A stretch of 58,995 nt of DNA from Sphingobacteriales bacterium (GTDB lineage Bacteria > Bacteroidota > Bacteroidia > Sphingobacteriales > Sphingobacteriaceae). The first letter of the stretch is position 1; every line of letters begins with the position of its first letter. Both the position numbers and the translations under genes were made by a program. The DNA lies in contig JAATFW010000020.1 of assembly GCA_015654985.1 (NCBI GenBank), positions 1 to 58,995 of the forward strand, given 5' to 3'. Shown one piece after another: positions 58,149-58,995 of this stretch. The notes beneath the pieces are model-generated. The model did not search any database. It saw nothing but the letters and a program-made list of their open reading frames with translations, and was not told the origin of the DNA.

Positions 58149-58995
58149 CTAGGGTTGAATAACGGTGCTGGCATTTAAGGTCACAGCGGTCTGAGCAAGT
58201 AACTTGCCGGTAATAATGGCGCCTGTATTTAAAGAGATCAGCGTTTTGCTCAGGATATTTCCACTAAAATTAGAATTAGTGCCTAAAGTTGCCTGTCCGG
58301 CCACTACCCAAACAATGTTTTTAGCCTGAGCCCCGCCGATGAGGCTAACTCTGGCACTGTTACTTATGGTAAGATCCTGGGCTATCTGGAAAACCCATGT
58401 GTCATTTGCGTTACCCGCCAATGTAACAATGGTGTTCGGGTCCAGAAGAACGCCTGTGCTCCATTTATACAATCCGGGAGGCAGGGTAAGGCCTGAAATA
58501 TTCCCGGAACCTGTTCCTACGATCGGTGCAGGAGTAACCAGTCCGTTTGCTGTATTGTAGGCAGTCTCCATATCGCTTACCGCAGTAGTCATTTTTGAAG
58601 GTGTAGGAGCTGCATAATCAGCTGCGTAAATATTCCCCGTTACCATGGGCGTCCTGGAAAACGTTCCGCTGGCATCCATAATTAATCCGAAGCCGGTTAT
58701 TGAAGTTGCGGCTGCCGGGCTTACACCGATATTGCCGTTAACCAATGTGATCCCTGTTGTTGAAATTCCTGATTTTGTCAGGATCGAGAAATCACCTGCG
58801 CCTCCTAAATCAACAATGCCGGGGCCGACAGGGGGTATCAGGGTAAAATTGGCGGTAATATTCTTGTCGGCATTCATGGTAACCGTTAACGGGTTGGCCG
58901 AAGATGTTGCATCTCCGCTCCATGATGTAAACGTATATCCTGCATTTGGCGTTGCTGTAAGCACTACCGTGGTTCCATGGTTGTAAACCGGTTGA
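58149..58995 (-). CDS. DUF3494 (ice-binding-like) protein with InlB-type repeat, C-terminal part
   Basis: The frame is open to the right edge (QPVYNHGTTVVLTATP precedes the first start-like codon), so the gene continues outside the window. The visible N-terminal piece is a divergent InlB B-repeat (GYTFTSWSGDA, NADKNITANFT). After a linker a DUF3494 domain fills the remaining 215 residues: IVDLGGAGDFSILTKSGIS, GNIGVSPAAATSITGF, then GLTLPPGLYKWSTGVLLDPN and a C-terminal LLAQTAVTLNASTVIQP. This is the beta-solenoid fold of bacterial ice-binding proteins, although many members are adhesins. It is exported or surface-anchored. Sixty-six bases separate it from the OmpA-family gene; the two may be co-transcribed with partial termination at the hairpin between them. 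Confidence 0.85.
   Translation of the reverse strand, partial: QPVYNHGTTVVLTATPNAGYTFTSWSGDATSSANPLTVTMNADKNITANFTLIPPVGPGIVDLGGAGDFSILTKSGISTTGITLVNGNIGVSPAAATSITGFGLIMDASGTFSRTPMVTGNIYAADYAAPTPSKMTTAVSDMETAYNTANGLVTPAPIVGTGSGNISGLTLPPGLYKWSTGVLLDPNTIVTLAGNANDTWVFQIAQDLTISNSARVSLIGGAQAKNIVWVVAGQATLGTNSNFSGNILSKTLISLNTGAIITGKLLAQTAVTLNASTVIQP

Overview
The window is chromosomal DNA of a Bacteroidota bacterium. SusC/SusD outer-membrane pairs, hybrid two-component sensors with Reg_prop propellers, many lipoprotein signal peptides and near-absent Shine-Dalgarno sequences all say so. The protein style and moderate A+T content suggest Sphingobacteriaceae (Pedobacter/Mucilaginibacter-like), which is an inference. 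About 53 kb is polysaccharide-utilisation DNA; the last 5.5 kb is envelope housekeeping.

Layout. (1) 1-8504, plus strand: arabinose-releasing enzymes (GH127 cut by the left edge, GH51, GH43), then a fused hybrid two-component sensor of 1360 aa. (2) 8505-9273: a gene-poor stretch with a C-rich operator and a decayed SusC 5' end. (3) 9274-16723: IPT/NHL surface lipoprotein, SusC, SusD and a DUF1735/4361-like lipoprotein. (4) 16879-31289, minus strand: a self-contained second locus with its own split sensor kinase and response regulator, an Asp-box/discoidin lipoprotein, SusC, SusD, a small Calx-beta-like lipoprotein and a GH2 of the endo-beta-mannosidase/exo-glucosaminidase type. It sits inside the plus-strand cluster like an insertion. 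(5) 31803-45075, plus strand: SusC with an in-frame amber stop, SusD, parallel beta-helix protein, GH43, GH2, BNR_4 propeller (lyase-like) and GH88 unsaturated glucuronyl hydrolase. (6) 45458-49209: a Gly-rich CBM9/DOMON-like protein with an OMP_b-brl_3 barrel. (7) 49206-49970, minus: a VirJ-like lipoprotein hydrolase. (8) 50129-53248: a LacZ-type GH2. (9) 53597-56067: an Mla-type lipid transport operon. (10) Minus strand to the right edge: an OmpA-family protein and a partial DUF3494 protein with an InlB-type repeat.

Working together (inference): the plus-strand enzymes fit plant arabinan or arabinogalactan/rhamnogalacturonan side chains. GH43, GH51 and GH127 release arabinose, the GH2 enzymes galactose or similar sugars, and the BNR_4 protein plus GH88 would form a lyase/unsaturated-uronate module. 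The minus-strand locus probably serves a different glycan.

The most interesting signals are regulatory. A tandem 21-bp-spaced operator with a TT(A/G)CTTTG box exactly 44 bp downstream occurs three times: before the Asp-box gene, before the minus-strand SusC, and on the opposite strand upstream of the plus-strand SusC at 31803. A second C-rich tandem element occurs three times: near 8559, 31568 and 50039. The two types are stacked upstream of the amber-interrupted SusC, suggesting dual control by the split and the fused sensor systems.
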